NCBI GenBank assembly: GCA_022566435.1
Contig: JADFIX010000291.1
Location: 1-6,003 of the forward strand
Length of the DNA: 6,003 bases
Direction of reading: 5' to 3'
Source: Planctomycetota bacterium
Lineage (GTDB): Bacteria > Planctomycetota > Phycisphaerae > UBA1845
Shown: piece after piece, positions 1 to 5,874 of the stretch
Position numbering within the stretch: the first letter of the stretch is position 1
How the letters are laid out: each line of letters starts with the position of its first letter
Notes under the pieces: model-generated
The model's input: only the letters and a program-made list of their open reading frames with translations
Told to the model about the DNA's origin: nothing
Databases searched by the model: none
Program-made: the position numbers and the translations under genes

Positions 1-290
1 TGCGCGCCGAACTGCACCATTCGCAGGACGAGCTCGGTATACCGATCCGCCAGTGCTCTGGGATCAGAGTGCCTGGTGGTTGGGAACCAGCGGCTGACGT
101 CGATGCCGAGCGAGGTGATCGCCAGCACTGCGGTGTCGATATCGGCGACGTTGAAATCTCCAGCCGCGCAGCCCTTTTCAAGGACGTGAGTGAACACTTT
201 CGACGTAGCTCGGCGAATTGAGGCGATCTCTTTGAAGTGCTCGTCTGACAATGACGCGAGTTCGTACTGCACGACACGGGCAAGCTGATC
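1..290 (-). pseudogene. TetR-family regulator, C-terminal ligand-binding half only
   Basis: The minus strand is open from about 353 down to position 1 with no stop and no good start codon. From about 290 it reads as a TetR C-terminal domain: DQLARVVQYELASLSDEHF, then KEIASIRRA, VLEKGCAAGDF, TAVLAITSLGIDVSRWF and ALADRYTELVLRMVQFGA. The YELxxLSxEHFxEI segment, the ExGxxAGxF turn and the final LADxYxELVLR helix are typical of TetR/AcrR C-terminal domains, which bind small ligands and dimerise. The N-terminal helix-turn-helix (about 50 residues) and the first regulatory helices are missing. At their expected place, positions above 290 on this strand, the opposite strand carries an HDOD gene. The C-terminus runs off the window. 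It is probably a dead fragment. The family call rests on my reading of motifs, not on a search. Confidence 0.72.
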
Positions 291-683
291 CTCGCGCAAA
301 ACCTTCCTGACGAGTACGGCAGGATCATCGCAAGAGCACGAACGCGCAGGATTTCAATGCATGATGCGGAAGAGCAGGTACTGGGTGCGTCGCATGCGGA
401 GATCGGCGCCTATCTACTCGGCCTGTGGGGATTGCCGGATTCCATCGTCGAGGCTGTGGCGTTTCATCACCAGCCTGCCAAGTGCGCTTCTAACGCATTC
501 GACGTAGTGACTGCCGTCCATGTGGCCAACGCCCTCGAACACGATTGCGCAAAAGGAGACGGAGCTAGCAGCGCGATAGATGGACTCGATTTCGAACACC
601 TGGCCACGATTGGGTTGGCAGATCGAGTTCCCGAGTGGCGGGACATCTGCCTACAGACCATCTCCGAGGAGATTGAGGTATGA
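255..683 (+). CDS. HDOD domain protein, 5'-truncated (C-terminal half)
   Basis: HDOD domains are non-catalytic relatives of HD phosphohydrolases, used as signalling or scaffold modules and often fused to receivers. The frame opens after a TGA at 252-254. It reads LHDTGKLILAQNLPDEYG (from 267), then AEEQVLGASHAEIGAYLLGLWGLP and IVEAVAFHHQP, a near-consensus second half of an HDOD domain, followed by a helical tail ending ISEEIEV. The homology begins upstream of the first ATG (357), so that ATG is not the natural start. The first half of HDOD, and any N-terminal receiver domain of the kind common in this family, are absent. In their place is an oppositely oriented TetR fragment. The stop overlaps the next start by ATGA (680-683), so this was the first visible gene of a coupled operon. 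An internal start at ATG 357 could give a 108-residue peptide, but a functional protein is unlikely. The HDOD identity is strong; pseudogene status is inferred. Confidence 0.85.
   Translation, partial: REFVLHDTGKLILAQNLPDEYGRIIARARTRRISMHDAEEQVLGASHAEIGAYLLGLWGLPDSIVEAVAFHHQPAKCASNAFDVVTAVHVANALEHDCAKGDGASSAIDGLDFEHLATIGLADRVPEWRDICLQTISEEIEV
666..671 (+). promoter_or_regulatory. Shine-Dalgarno for the receiver-HD gene
   Basis: GAGGAG lies 8 nt before the ATG at 680 and inside the end of the HDOD reading frame. With the ATGA stop/start overlap it supports this start and suggests translational coupling of the two genes. Confidence 0.7.
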
Positions 684-1849
684 CCGAGAAAATCCTATGT
701 GTTGATGACGAACAGAATGTGCTCGACGCTCATCGACGCGGGCTCCGGAAGCAGTTTCAGGTTGACACTGCCCTCGGCGCGGAACAAGCCCTTGCCACCC
801 TCCAATCGCAAGGCCCGTACGCCGTCATCATCTCCGACATGCAAATGCCGGGCATGGATGGCGTCAAACTGCTGGCAGCGGTGAGAGAGCGAGCGCCGGA
901 CACCGTCCGGATGATGCTCACGGGCATGACGGATCTGGAAACCGCCATCGGTGCAGTAAACGAGGGAAATATTTTCCGATTCCTGACGAAGCCCTGTCCG
1001 CCCGACGCTCTGGCTAGGGCGCTTTCGGCGGGCGTCGAACAGTATCGCCTGGTCACGGCGGAGAAGGAGCTTCTCGACAAGACCCTTCGCGGAAGCATCA
1101 AAGTTCTCGGCGATGTGCTATCTCTGACAAATCCCACCGCGTTCGGCCACGCGTCGCGCGCGCGGGGACTCGTGCAGAAACTGTGCCAGGAGCTGAATTG
1201 TGAGCGAGCGTGGGAGGGTGCAATTGCCGCCACGCTGTCGCAGATCGGTTGCGTGACAGTGCCTCCCGATACGCTCGACAAGGCCTATCACGGTCGAAAG
1301 CTCTCGGCTGATGAAACTCAGATGCTTGCGGCTCACCCATCGGTCGGCCAAGAACTCGTAGCGAACATACCGCGACTCGAAGGCGTAGCCCAGATCATTG
1401 CATACCAGGCGAAACACTACGACGGCTCCGGGACGCCGGAGGATTCTGTGGCGGGCAAGGACATTCCGCTTGGCGCTCGAATACTGAAGGTTGCCCTCGA
1501 CTACAACACACTGAAGTGGAGTGGTATCGACGACATCGATGTGATGGTGAAACTGCGAGAACGCTCGGGCTGGTACGATCCCGATGTAACGAAAGCCCTG
1601 GAAGCGACCATCGGGTTTGAGGAGGCGTTCGAGGTCCGGGAAGTCGGGTTGAAGGATCTTACGGCTTCCATGACGCTGGCCGAGGATGTGAGAACGGATG
1701 ATGGAATGATCGTGGTAGGGAAGGGGCAGGAGGTGACAACATCGCTGTGCCAGCGCTTGAGAAATTTCTCGCGAAAGAGACACATTGACGAGCCAATCCG
1801 TGTGCTCGTTCGAGCCGATAGTCGATCGCCCGCTGTAGCGCGATCCTGA
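680..1849 (+). CDS. Response regulator: receiver plus degenerate HD-GYP-like domain
   Basis: This 389-residue cytoplasmic protein has an intact receiver domain (about residues 4-118): acidic pocket D9-D10, phosphoacceptor D53 in SDMQMPGMDG, T81 in LTG and K104 in FLTKP. Residues about 137-280 follow the HD-GYP fold (VPPDTLDK, AHPSVGQEL, KHYDGSGTP, IPLGARILKVALD). The metal-binding positions are degraded: the usual HDIGK is SQIGC (187-191) and the tandem His pair before DGSG is QA (243-244), while H219 and D274 remain. A C-terminal module (about 318-378, GLKDLTASMTLAEDV through KGQEVT) completes the usual layout of a receiver-HD family in which, as I recall, the SQIGC-type motif is common. Cyclic-di-GMP hydrolysis is therefore unlikely. 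A phosphorylation-controlled scaffold or binding role is the better inference. The gene overlaps the HDOD gene by 4 nt and precedes another receiver gene by 18 nt, so the three form one transcription unit. The start is supported by GAGGAG at 666-671. Confidence 0.9.
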   Translation: MTEKILCVDDEQNVLDAHRRGLRKQFQVDTALGAEQALATLQSQGPYAVIISDMQMPGMDGVKLLAAVRERAPDTVRMMLTGMTDLETAIGAVNEGNIFRFLTKPCPPDALARALSAGVEQYRLVTAEKELLDKTLRGSIKVLGDVLSLTNPTAFGHASRARGLVQKLCQELNCERAWEGAIAATLSQIGCVTVPPDTLDKAYHGRKLSADETQMLAAHPSVGQELVANIPRLEGVAQIIAYQAKHYDGSGTPEDSVAGKDIPLGARILKVALDYNTLKWSGIDDIDVMVKLRERSGWYDPDVTKALEATIGFEEAFEVREVGLKDLTASMTLAEDVRTDDGMIVVGKGQEVTTSLCQRLRNFSRKRHIDEPIRVLVRADSRSPAVARS

Positions 1850-1855
1850 AAAACC

Positions 1856-1859
1856 GGAG
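1856..1859 (+). promoter_or_regulatory. Shine-Dalgarno for the second receiver gene
   Basis: GGAG is placed 8 nt before the ATG at 1868, in the 18-bp gap after the preceding stop. It fixes the start of the 197-residue receiver protein. Confidence 0.65.
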
Positions 1860-1867
1860 ACGCTGAT

Positions 1868-2461
1868 ATGAACCACACCGTACTTTTATTGGACGATGAG
1901 CCGAACGTTCTCGACGGATTGACTCGCGTTCTGCGGAAAGAGTCGTACAAAATACTCACTGCCAATTCCGCTGAGGAGGCCGCGAGACTCTTGCAAGATA
2001 ACGAAATTGACCTGATCGTCTCCGACGAGGAAATGCCTGGCATGTCCGGGACGGAGTTCCTCGGAAGGGTGGCCCAGGATTACCCGGATATTGTTCGCAT
2101 CGTTCTCACCGGCCACCCCACGCTTCCCGCAGCGCTTCGCGCCATCAACGAGGGGAAGGTCTATCAGTTCTTGACAAAGCCGTGCAACGAGATCGATCTG
2201 GCCATTACGATCCGCCGCGCCCTGGAACAAAAGGATCTTCTCACCAAGAGTCGTGATTTACTCGAGGTGGCCAAGCGTCAGTCCGCGCTCATCAACGAGG
2301 CGAGACTGACTCGGCGTTTGCGCGGCGCCTCGCATAAGGAGCGATCAGAGGCCGTTGCCAAGGGCGACGAACCGGCAGATCCGCGTGAGCTTCTTTCCCA
2401 GATCGACGAAGAGGTACGCCGCGGGAAGGAATTGCTGCGGGTAGCGCACTCGTCAAGCTGA
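1868..2461 (+). CDS. Response regulator receiver protein with helical C-terminal tail
   Basis: The 197 residues begin with a complete CheY-like receiver (about residues 4-120): D9-D10, phosphoacceptor D53 in SDEEMPGMSG, T81 in LTGHP and K104 in QFLTKPC. The receiver matches that of the upstream gene closely (DDExNVLDxxxRxLRK, INEG/VNEG, FLTKPC), so the two probably share a histidine kinase partner or arose by duplication. After it comes a charged, helix-forming tail (about 121-197: ALEQKDLLTKSRDLLEVAKR, then PRELLSQIDEEVRRGKELL). There is no recognisable DNA-binding or enzymatic output domain. It probably acts in phosphotransfer or by protein-protein contact, like other receiver-only regulators beside HDOD and HD-type proteins. 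It is the last gene of the operon in this window, and no histidine kinase is present here. A short open stretch in another frame follows the stop (see findings), so the natural C-terminus could be altered. Confidence 0.9.
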   Translation: MNHTVLLLDDEPNVLDGLTRVLRKESYKILTANSAEEAARLLQDNEIDLIVSDEEMPGMSGTEFLGRVAQDYPDIVRIVLTGHPTLPAALRAINEGKVYQFLTKPCNEIDLAITIRRALEQKDLLTKSRDLLEVAKRQSALINEARLTRRLRGASHKERSEAVAKGDEPADPRELLSQIDEEVRRGKELLRVAHSSS

Positions 2462-2684
2462 CATCTCTAGCTGCCCGTACTGAAGAACTCAACCGGATGG
2501 AAATCCGAGCTCTAGGGCAGCTCGAAACGCGGCAAGGACGGCACGACATGACCGTCGTTTGAGAAGAAGATGCAGGAATCCGGAAAGTCAGAAATGTGCA
2601 ATCGAGGCACTAACGCAGAAGCTATGTAGGGCACGTGATGAAGCAGTAACCGGTGTATCCGATGAAACCGGTCTTCGACGGGGC
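2462..2684. other. Intergenic stretch without a convincing gene
   Basis: I see no gene with family resemblance and no RNA gene in this 223-bp stretch. It contains an 8-bp inverted repeat, AGCTGCCC (2469-2476) and GGGCAGCT (2515-2522), with a 38-nt loop and no T-run after it. That makes it at best a weak terminator for the receiver operon. The heptamer AACCGGT occurs twice at its right end (2648-2654 and 2666-2672), just outside the IS21-type end. A short frame at 2464-2562 (LAARTEELNRMEIRALGQLE, then stop) resembles a coiled-coil linker but has no start of its own. Confidence 0.5.
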
Positions 2685-2915
2685 TGTCACCGGGCAGGCT
2701 AAAAGCGGCTGCGGGCGGGCGGGTTAAAACCGGCCAGCGGTGTTGGTTCCTGTATAGCTCATTTCACTGCCTTGCTGCAAGTCCGTCTTACTTTCCTGCT
2801 TTCTTGTAGGCCTGATCCGTGGCGGCTTATCTGGTTCTTTGGCGGTAGCTCTTGCCGGTGATGGTGATCACCTCCGCGTAGTGCAGGAACCAGTCCAGGA
2901 TCGTGGTCGCAGCGG
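2685..2915 (-). mobile_element. IS21-family insertion sequence remnant (right end)
   Basis: The stretch holds the end of an IS21-type element: the 3' tip of istB on the minus strand, then about 140 bp of non-coding DNA with terminal repeats. Two imperfect 15-bp copies, GGCTAAAAGCGGCTG (2697-2711) and GGTTAAAACCGGCCA (2722-2736), match at 11 of 15 positions with a 25-bp period. Multiple subterminal repeats are a hallmark of this family. The outer edge is placed at TGTCACCGGG (2685), because IS21 elements begin TG and end CA. This edge is inferred, since the other end and the target duplication are missing. All of istA and most of istB are absent, so the element cannot move by itself. The inner breakpoint, about 2905-2925, abuts a TPR gene. 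Confidence 0.6.
2827..2915 (-). pseudogene. istB: IstB transposition helper ATPase, C-terminal scrap
   Basis: The frame ending at TAA (2827-2829) finishes with AATTILDWFLHYAEVITITG followed by KSYRQRTR. The pattern A-T-x-I-L-D-x-x-L-H-x-A-E-V-I-x-I-x-G-K-S-Y-R is the characteristic C-terminus of IstB, the AAA+ ATPase that assists the IS21 transposase. About 28 codons remain of a protein normally about 250 residues long. The Walker motifs are gone. The frame stays open upstream to 3525, but that part is antisense to the TPR gene, rich in Arg and Pro, and unlike IstB, so homology stops near 2915. Confidence 0.7.
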
Positions 2916-2921
2916 CGCGAC

Positions 2922-3740
2922 TTGTCGGCAGAATGCGAATCTCTGTTCTTAGAGGCAGACGAACTGTTCCGACTGCGATCCGAGAAGTTGGGTCGTACGG
3001 CCGCCGAGTACAAGTTTTTCTATGGCCAATTCCTTCTTCGCACCGGTCGACTCGACGAGCGAGCGATCGAGTTGGACAAGTACTTGGAAATGACACCGAG
3101 TTCTTTTGCCCAATACTGGACCGTTCTTCGAGCGAAATGGTGGCTCGCGGATTTCGAGCACGACCGCGGCCACACGGAAGCCGCCCACGCTCACTTTCGG
3201 AGGCTTCTGGCAATAGAAAGCGGGACGCGAATCTGGCACCACCCCGAAAACGAATACCGCCTGAATCGCCTTCGGGCGTCATTTTCGCTGAGTAAGGGGA
3301 TTGATGAGATGGCCGGGCTGGCAGTGACGTTGATCGAGCAACTGTGCAACGAAGAAATGCATTCAGGCAATCGTTCCCTTGGTCTGCGCCTCGCGGAAGT
3401 GGGTGCCGCCGCGTGCCGGGAGGGATACTATGAAGCCGGCGAAACATTGCTGCACGCCCTGGCGGAGTATCAGGAAACCGAACTCCCGAGCCACCAAGTA
3501 GGTCGGGAATATACGCGTAATGCACTGGGTGCGTGCCGATTGGCGAGCGGTCACCTCGACGAGGCCAAGGATCTGCTGATCAAAAGCATTAAAGTCTTGC
3601 GGTTCCTTAGGCTCGGTGGCATCGCCCTCAAAAGGACGGCTTTTTTGCGTATGATCGAACTCTACGAAGCCCTGGGTGAGCGTACCAAAGCAGCCCGGTA
3701 CGAAGCCATGATATCCGAGTTGTACGTGACCGTGCAGTAA
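2922..3740 (+). CDS. TPR-repeat protein, probable C-terminal fragment of a TPR Ser/Thr kinase
   Basis: This 272-residue, mostly helical frame has no signal peptide or membrane segment. TPR-like helical hairpins are visible: FYGQFLLRTGRLDERAIELD (near residue 32), a central pair containing DRGHTEAAHAHFRRLLAIE, REGYYEAGETLLHALAEYQ (near 165), ALGACRLASGHLDEAKDLL (near 201) and FLRMIELYEALGERTKAARY (near 241). The last two resemble the closing repeats of TPR Ser/Thr kinases, where LGxCLxxxGxxxEAExLL is followed by LxxLYEAWGxxxxAxxY. TPRs mediate protein-protein contacts. No kinase motifs are present. The only start at this end is a TTG at 2922, with no Shine-Dalgarno, lying directly on the IS21 breakpoint. 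I therefore infer a larger gene that lost its 5' end. The frame is open only back to 2868, inside the IS remnant. It converges on the RHS gene. It may be an intact small TPR protein with a poor start, but this is less likely. Confidence 0.7.
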   Translation: MSAECESLFLEADELFRLRSEKLGRTAAEYKFFYGQFLLRTGRLDERAIELDKYLEMTPSSFAQYWTVLRAKWWLADFEHDRGHTEAAHAHFRRLLAIESGTRIWHHPENEYRLNRLRASFSLSKGIDEMAGLAVTLIEQLCNEEMHSGNRSLGLRLAEVGAAACREGYYEAGETLLHALAEYQETELPSHQVGREYTRNALGACRLASGHLDEAKDLLIKSIKVLRFLRLGGIALKRTAFLRMIELYEALGERTKAARYEAMISELYVTVQ

Positions 3741-3773
3741 TCGAAGAAATTCTCGCCTCGGGCATCGTCCTGA

Positions 3774-3786
3774 GGTTCCTGGAACC
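3774..3786. repeat. Near-perfect short palindrome in the convergent intergenic gap
   Basis: GGTTCC T GGAACC sits in the 205-bp gap between the TPR and RHS stop codons. The single-base centre cannot form a normal hairpin loop and no T-run follows, so it is not a convincing terminator. A dimeric binding site or chance are the alternatives. Nothing else stands out in the gap. Confidence 0.35.
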
Positions 3787-3933
3787 GTCATCCAGGGTGA
3801 AACGGATACCTGTCCCTCCCGGGATTCCGAACCGGTCCCATTCTTGGTGTGCCAAGTTGTTGTCCGCCGCGGCCGCCGTGGTCGGACGAACGAAACGGGT
3901 CGCTCGCGTCGTACACCGGACCAAGATAGCCTC

Positions 3934-3954
3934 GCTAGTCACCAGCTAGTCACC
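3934..3954. repeat. 11-bp direct repeat spanning the RHS stop codon
   Basis: GCTAGTCACCA (3934-3944) is followed at once by GCTAGTCACC (3945-3954). The minus-strand TAG of the RHS gene (3946-3948) lies in the second copy. This looks like replication slippage. Loss of one copy would keep a stop codon in the same place. Confidence 0.75.
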
Positions 3955-5874
3955 GATGCCGCCCAGACCGAGACCCGTCAGATTCTCCTGCGGCTTGTAG
4001 TAGTTCTCATAGAGCCGGCGCCGGCGCGGTACGACGATCTTGTGTTCGATCTGACCACGTTTGACGCCGAGCCACAACTTGTTCCCGCTGCTATGGTGAA
4101 AGATGGCCGTGACCCGCTGACCCTTCGACCGTGTCGCAGTAATATCGAGGATGCGACCGGGTTGGCGCCGGTCGCGCCGGTATTGCGCTTGCTCGCCGTA
4201 TGGCGCAAACGGCTTCTTATGCGCTTCGTTGAAATTTTCCTGGAAACTAAGATTCGGCTGTTCCGTTTGCAGTCGTTGCGATTCCTTGTATTCGACGAGG
4301 AAGTGCACCGTAAGTTCGCCCTGCGTCGGAAGCCAGGGATTCTGCGAATCGGGATCGGCGCCGAATTGTTCGAGATCGTCGAGGTCGACGCTCTGCGTTG
4401 CAAATGAATCGACGAAGGGCGCATTGTCGCGCCCGATGTTGAGGTACAGCGGGTTGTCTTTGTCGCCCGTAATGTTGCCCACGGCTTTCTTGAATGTCTT
4501 GGACTTGGAACTCTGGTATTTGAGAATGCTCTTGAATTTTTCGACGTCTTCGGCCTCACCGCGCAGTATGAGACCGCCCTCTTTGTATTCGATCGGCTCG
4601 AGACCGGTGGGATCGACGTATCGTGTCGGCGATCCCAACGCATAGGCATAGAGATTGAGCATCATCGGTTGGTTCAATGATTCCTGCGCTTCGGATGGCA
4701 TGGAAGCAAAGAAGGGATCGGTCGTCAGAAAACGGCCAAGGTGACCGACATAGAACCGGGCGTCGAAATAGTGGAGCCCGGTTTCGGGGTCCCGTTCCTT
4801 TCCGGTGAACTGGTAGTAGGGTGAAAACGGTCCGCCTGCATCGACCGCGTGGCGTTGTTGACCGTAGGGGTAGTTGTAGCGTTCGGCCACGAGGTTGCCG
4901 GATGCCTCGGTGACGATGTTCGTCGAGCCGACGAGGTTGCTGTGATAAAAGTAAACTGAACCCGCCGGCGGCGGTGAAACCGACATCGGCGTGGTCGAGA
5001 CGATCCAGTATCCCCGTCCGGGTCTGGTTTCCGGAAGGGAATTGGCATAGGGCGGGCTTGCGGAATCGTAAAGCGACCACGTTTCGCTTTGGGCGTCGTA
5101 GCCTGAGAGCTGTTCGATCTCCGCATACTGCGTGGTCAAGTCATTGATGAACCGATAGGCCAAACCCGGGAGGCCGATGAGCATCGGTGTATTCGCAGGC
5201 ACGTCGATATTGGCGGTACTGAGCGGCCCTTGAAGCACCAACTGGCCGGGCTGGGTCATCAGAATCCAGTAGCCGCGGTTGGGAAGCAGCTCGGTGAGCG
5301 TGTTGTCACCGCCTCCAGGAACGTAGTGTGTATAGTCCACGCCGTCGTAACCGTATACGGCCGAGTAGAGTCCGTCGATCGATGAGAGTACGTCTTGTGG
5401 GCTGGTTTGTGCTGGAACCACCTGAAAACTGATCAGGTTCCAGCCGGCGGCCAGGTCGATCGCCTCGTCCAGGTCGTCATCGAGGCCTCTGCTAGCCAGG
5501 CCGTAGCCCTGGAACAGCGCAGAGATGGCGTCGCGAGCAAGCTGTATAGTCGTCTCCATCCCTTCCGGTGGTGGACCGATATCACCGAGCCTCTCGATCA
5601 GGCCGAAGTATTCAAGGTAAAGATCATCGGTGATTGAAGCCAGTTCACCCTGAGACAGCCCGCCCGCCCCCCACTGTTCGATAGCCGCCAGTCCCTCAAC
5701 GTGCAGGCTGGCTGCCTCCTCGATCCCTGACGCCCACTCGTCTCCGTAAGCATCACAGGACAGCGTCGTGGTAGTCGGCTCCGCATCGGCGTTGCAGGCG
5801 GCCGCGCTTAATGCCATGGCGAGTACCACCGGCAGAACACTGTGTCGTAACCAAGATTCCTGCACGATCGTCAC
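3946..5874 (-). CDS. RHS-core lipoprotein with GWNLIS repeats and a variable C-terminal domain
   Basis: The 642-residue protein begins with a lipoprotein signal (SVLPVVLAMALSAAAC, lipidated Cys predicted at C27), so it should be exported and membrane-anchored. Residues 28-140 are acidic and helical. Two related beta-rich repeats follow: one with LAAGWNLISF (141-150) and ending NRGYWI (199-204), the second with SGYDAQSETWSLY and PGRGYWI (285-291). An RHS core occupies about 307-424: YHSNLVGSTNIVT, GNLVAERYNYPYG, FTGKERDPETGLHYFDARFY, GRFLTTDP, LNLYAYALGSPTRYVDPTG. After G424 comes a ~218-residue domain of unknown function, as in polymorphic RHS toxins, where the tip carries the activity. The usual long YD-repeat barrel is absent. 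The start is a GTG at 5874. The GTG at 5865 would also keep the signal peptide, and neither has a clear Shine-Dalgarno. Family membership is clear; toxin activity and target are unknown. Confidence 0.9.
   Translation of the reverse strand: MTIVQESWLRHSVLPVVLAMALSAAACNADAEPTTTTLSCDAYGDEWASGIEEAASLHVEGLAAIEQWGAGGLSQGELASITDDLYLEYFGLIERLGDIGPPPEGMETTIQLARDAISALFQGYGLASRGLDDDLDEAIDLAAGWNLISFQVVPAQTSPQDVLSSIDGLYSAVYGYDGVDYTHYVPGGGDNTLTELLPNRGYWILMTQPGQLVLQGPLSTANIDVPANTPMLIGLPGLAYRFINDLTTQYAEIEQLSGYDAQSETWSLYDSASPPYANSLPETRPGRGYWIVSTTPMSVSPPPAGSVYFYHSNLVGSTNIVTEASGNLVAERYNYPYGQQRHAVDAGGPFSPYYQFTGKERDPETGLHYFDARFYVGHLGRFLTTDPFFASMPSEAQESLNQPMMLNLYAYALGSPTRYVDPTGLEPIEYKEGGLILRGEAEDVEKFKSILKYQSSKSKTFKKAVGNITGDKDNPLYLNIGRDNAPFVDSFATQSVDLDDLEQFGADPDSQNPWLPTQGELTVHFLVEYKESQRLQTEQPNLSFQENFNEAHKKPFAPYGEQAQYRRDRRQPGRILDITATRSKGQRVTAIFHHSSGNKLWLGVKRGQIEHKIVVPRRRRLYENYYKPQENLTGLGLGGIGD
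5411..5444. repeat. 9-bp inverted repeat inside the RHS gene
   Basis: GCTGGAACC (5411-5419) and GGTTCCAGC (5436-5444) are perfect complements separated by 16 nt, in the codons for the first GWNLISFQVVPAQ segment. The hairpin may be a by-product of coding. It is recorded because the intergenic palindrome at 3774-3786 shares the GGTTCC/GGAACC core. Confidence 0.4.

Noticed and set aside
1118..1876. Minus-strand 252-codon frame opposite the receiver-HD gene
   Set aside because: It is antisense to an unmistakable receiver/HD protein and has no domain of its own.
2697..2740. G-rich repeats considered as a CRISPR or G-quadruplex
   Set aside because: Only two imperfect copies exist with no spacer structure, and they fit IS21 terminal repeats better. 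The G-runs are too short and uneven for a confident quadruplex.
2827..3525. Long minus-strand frame of 232 codons read as a single protein
   Set aside because: Only the last ~28 codons match a family (IstB). The rest is antisense to the TPR gene, with a low-quality Arg/Pro-rich composition.
3795..3850. GGATACCTGTCCCTCCCGGG-like stretch considered as a REP or Y1-transposase-associated repeat
   Set aside because: It resembles sequences I associate with REP elements, but there is only one copy here, no clear stem and no transposase nearby.
3628..3942. Minus-strand 104-codon frame starting with GTG just after the RHS stop, considered as an immunity gene
   Set aside because: It is rich in Arg and Thr, shows no family resemblance, has no Shine-Dalgarno, and its second half is antisense to the well-supported TPR frame.
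3844..4407. Plus-strand 187-codon frame under the RHS 3' end
   Set aside because: It is a mirror of the RHS coding sequence with no start signal and no recognisable motif. The minus-strand frame has clear RHS homology.
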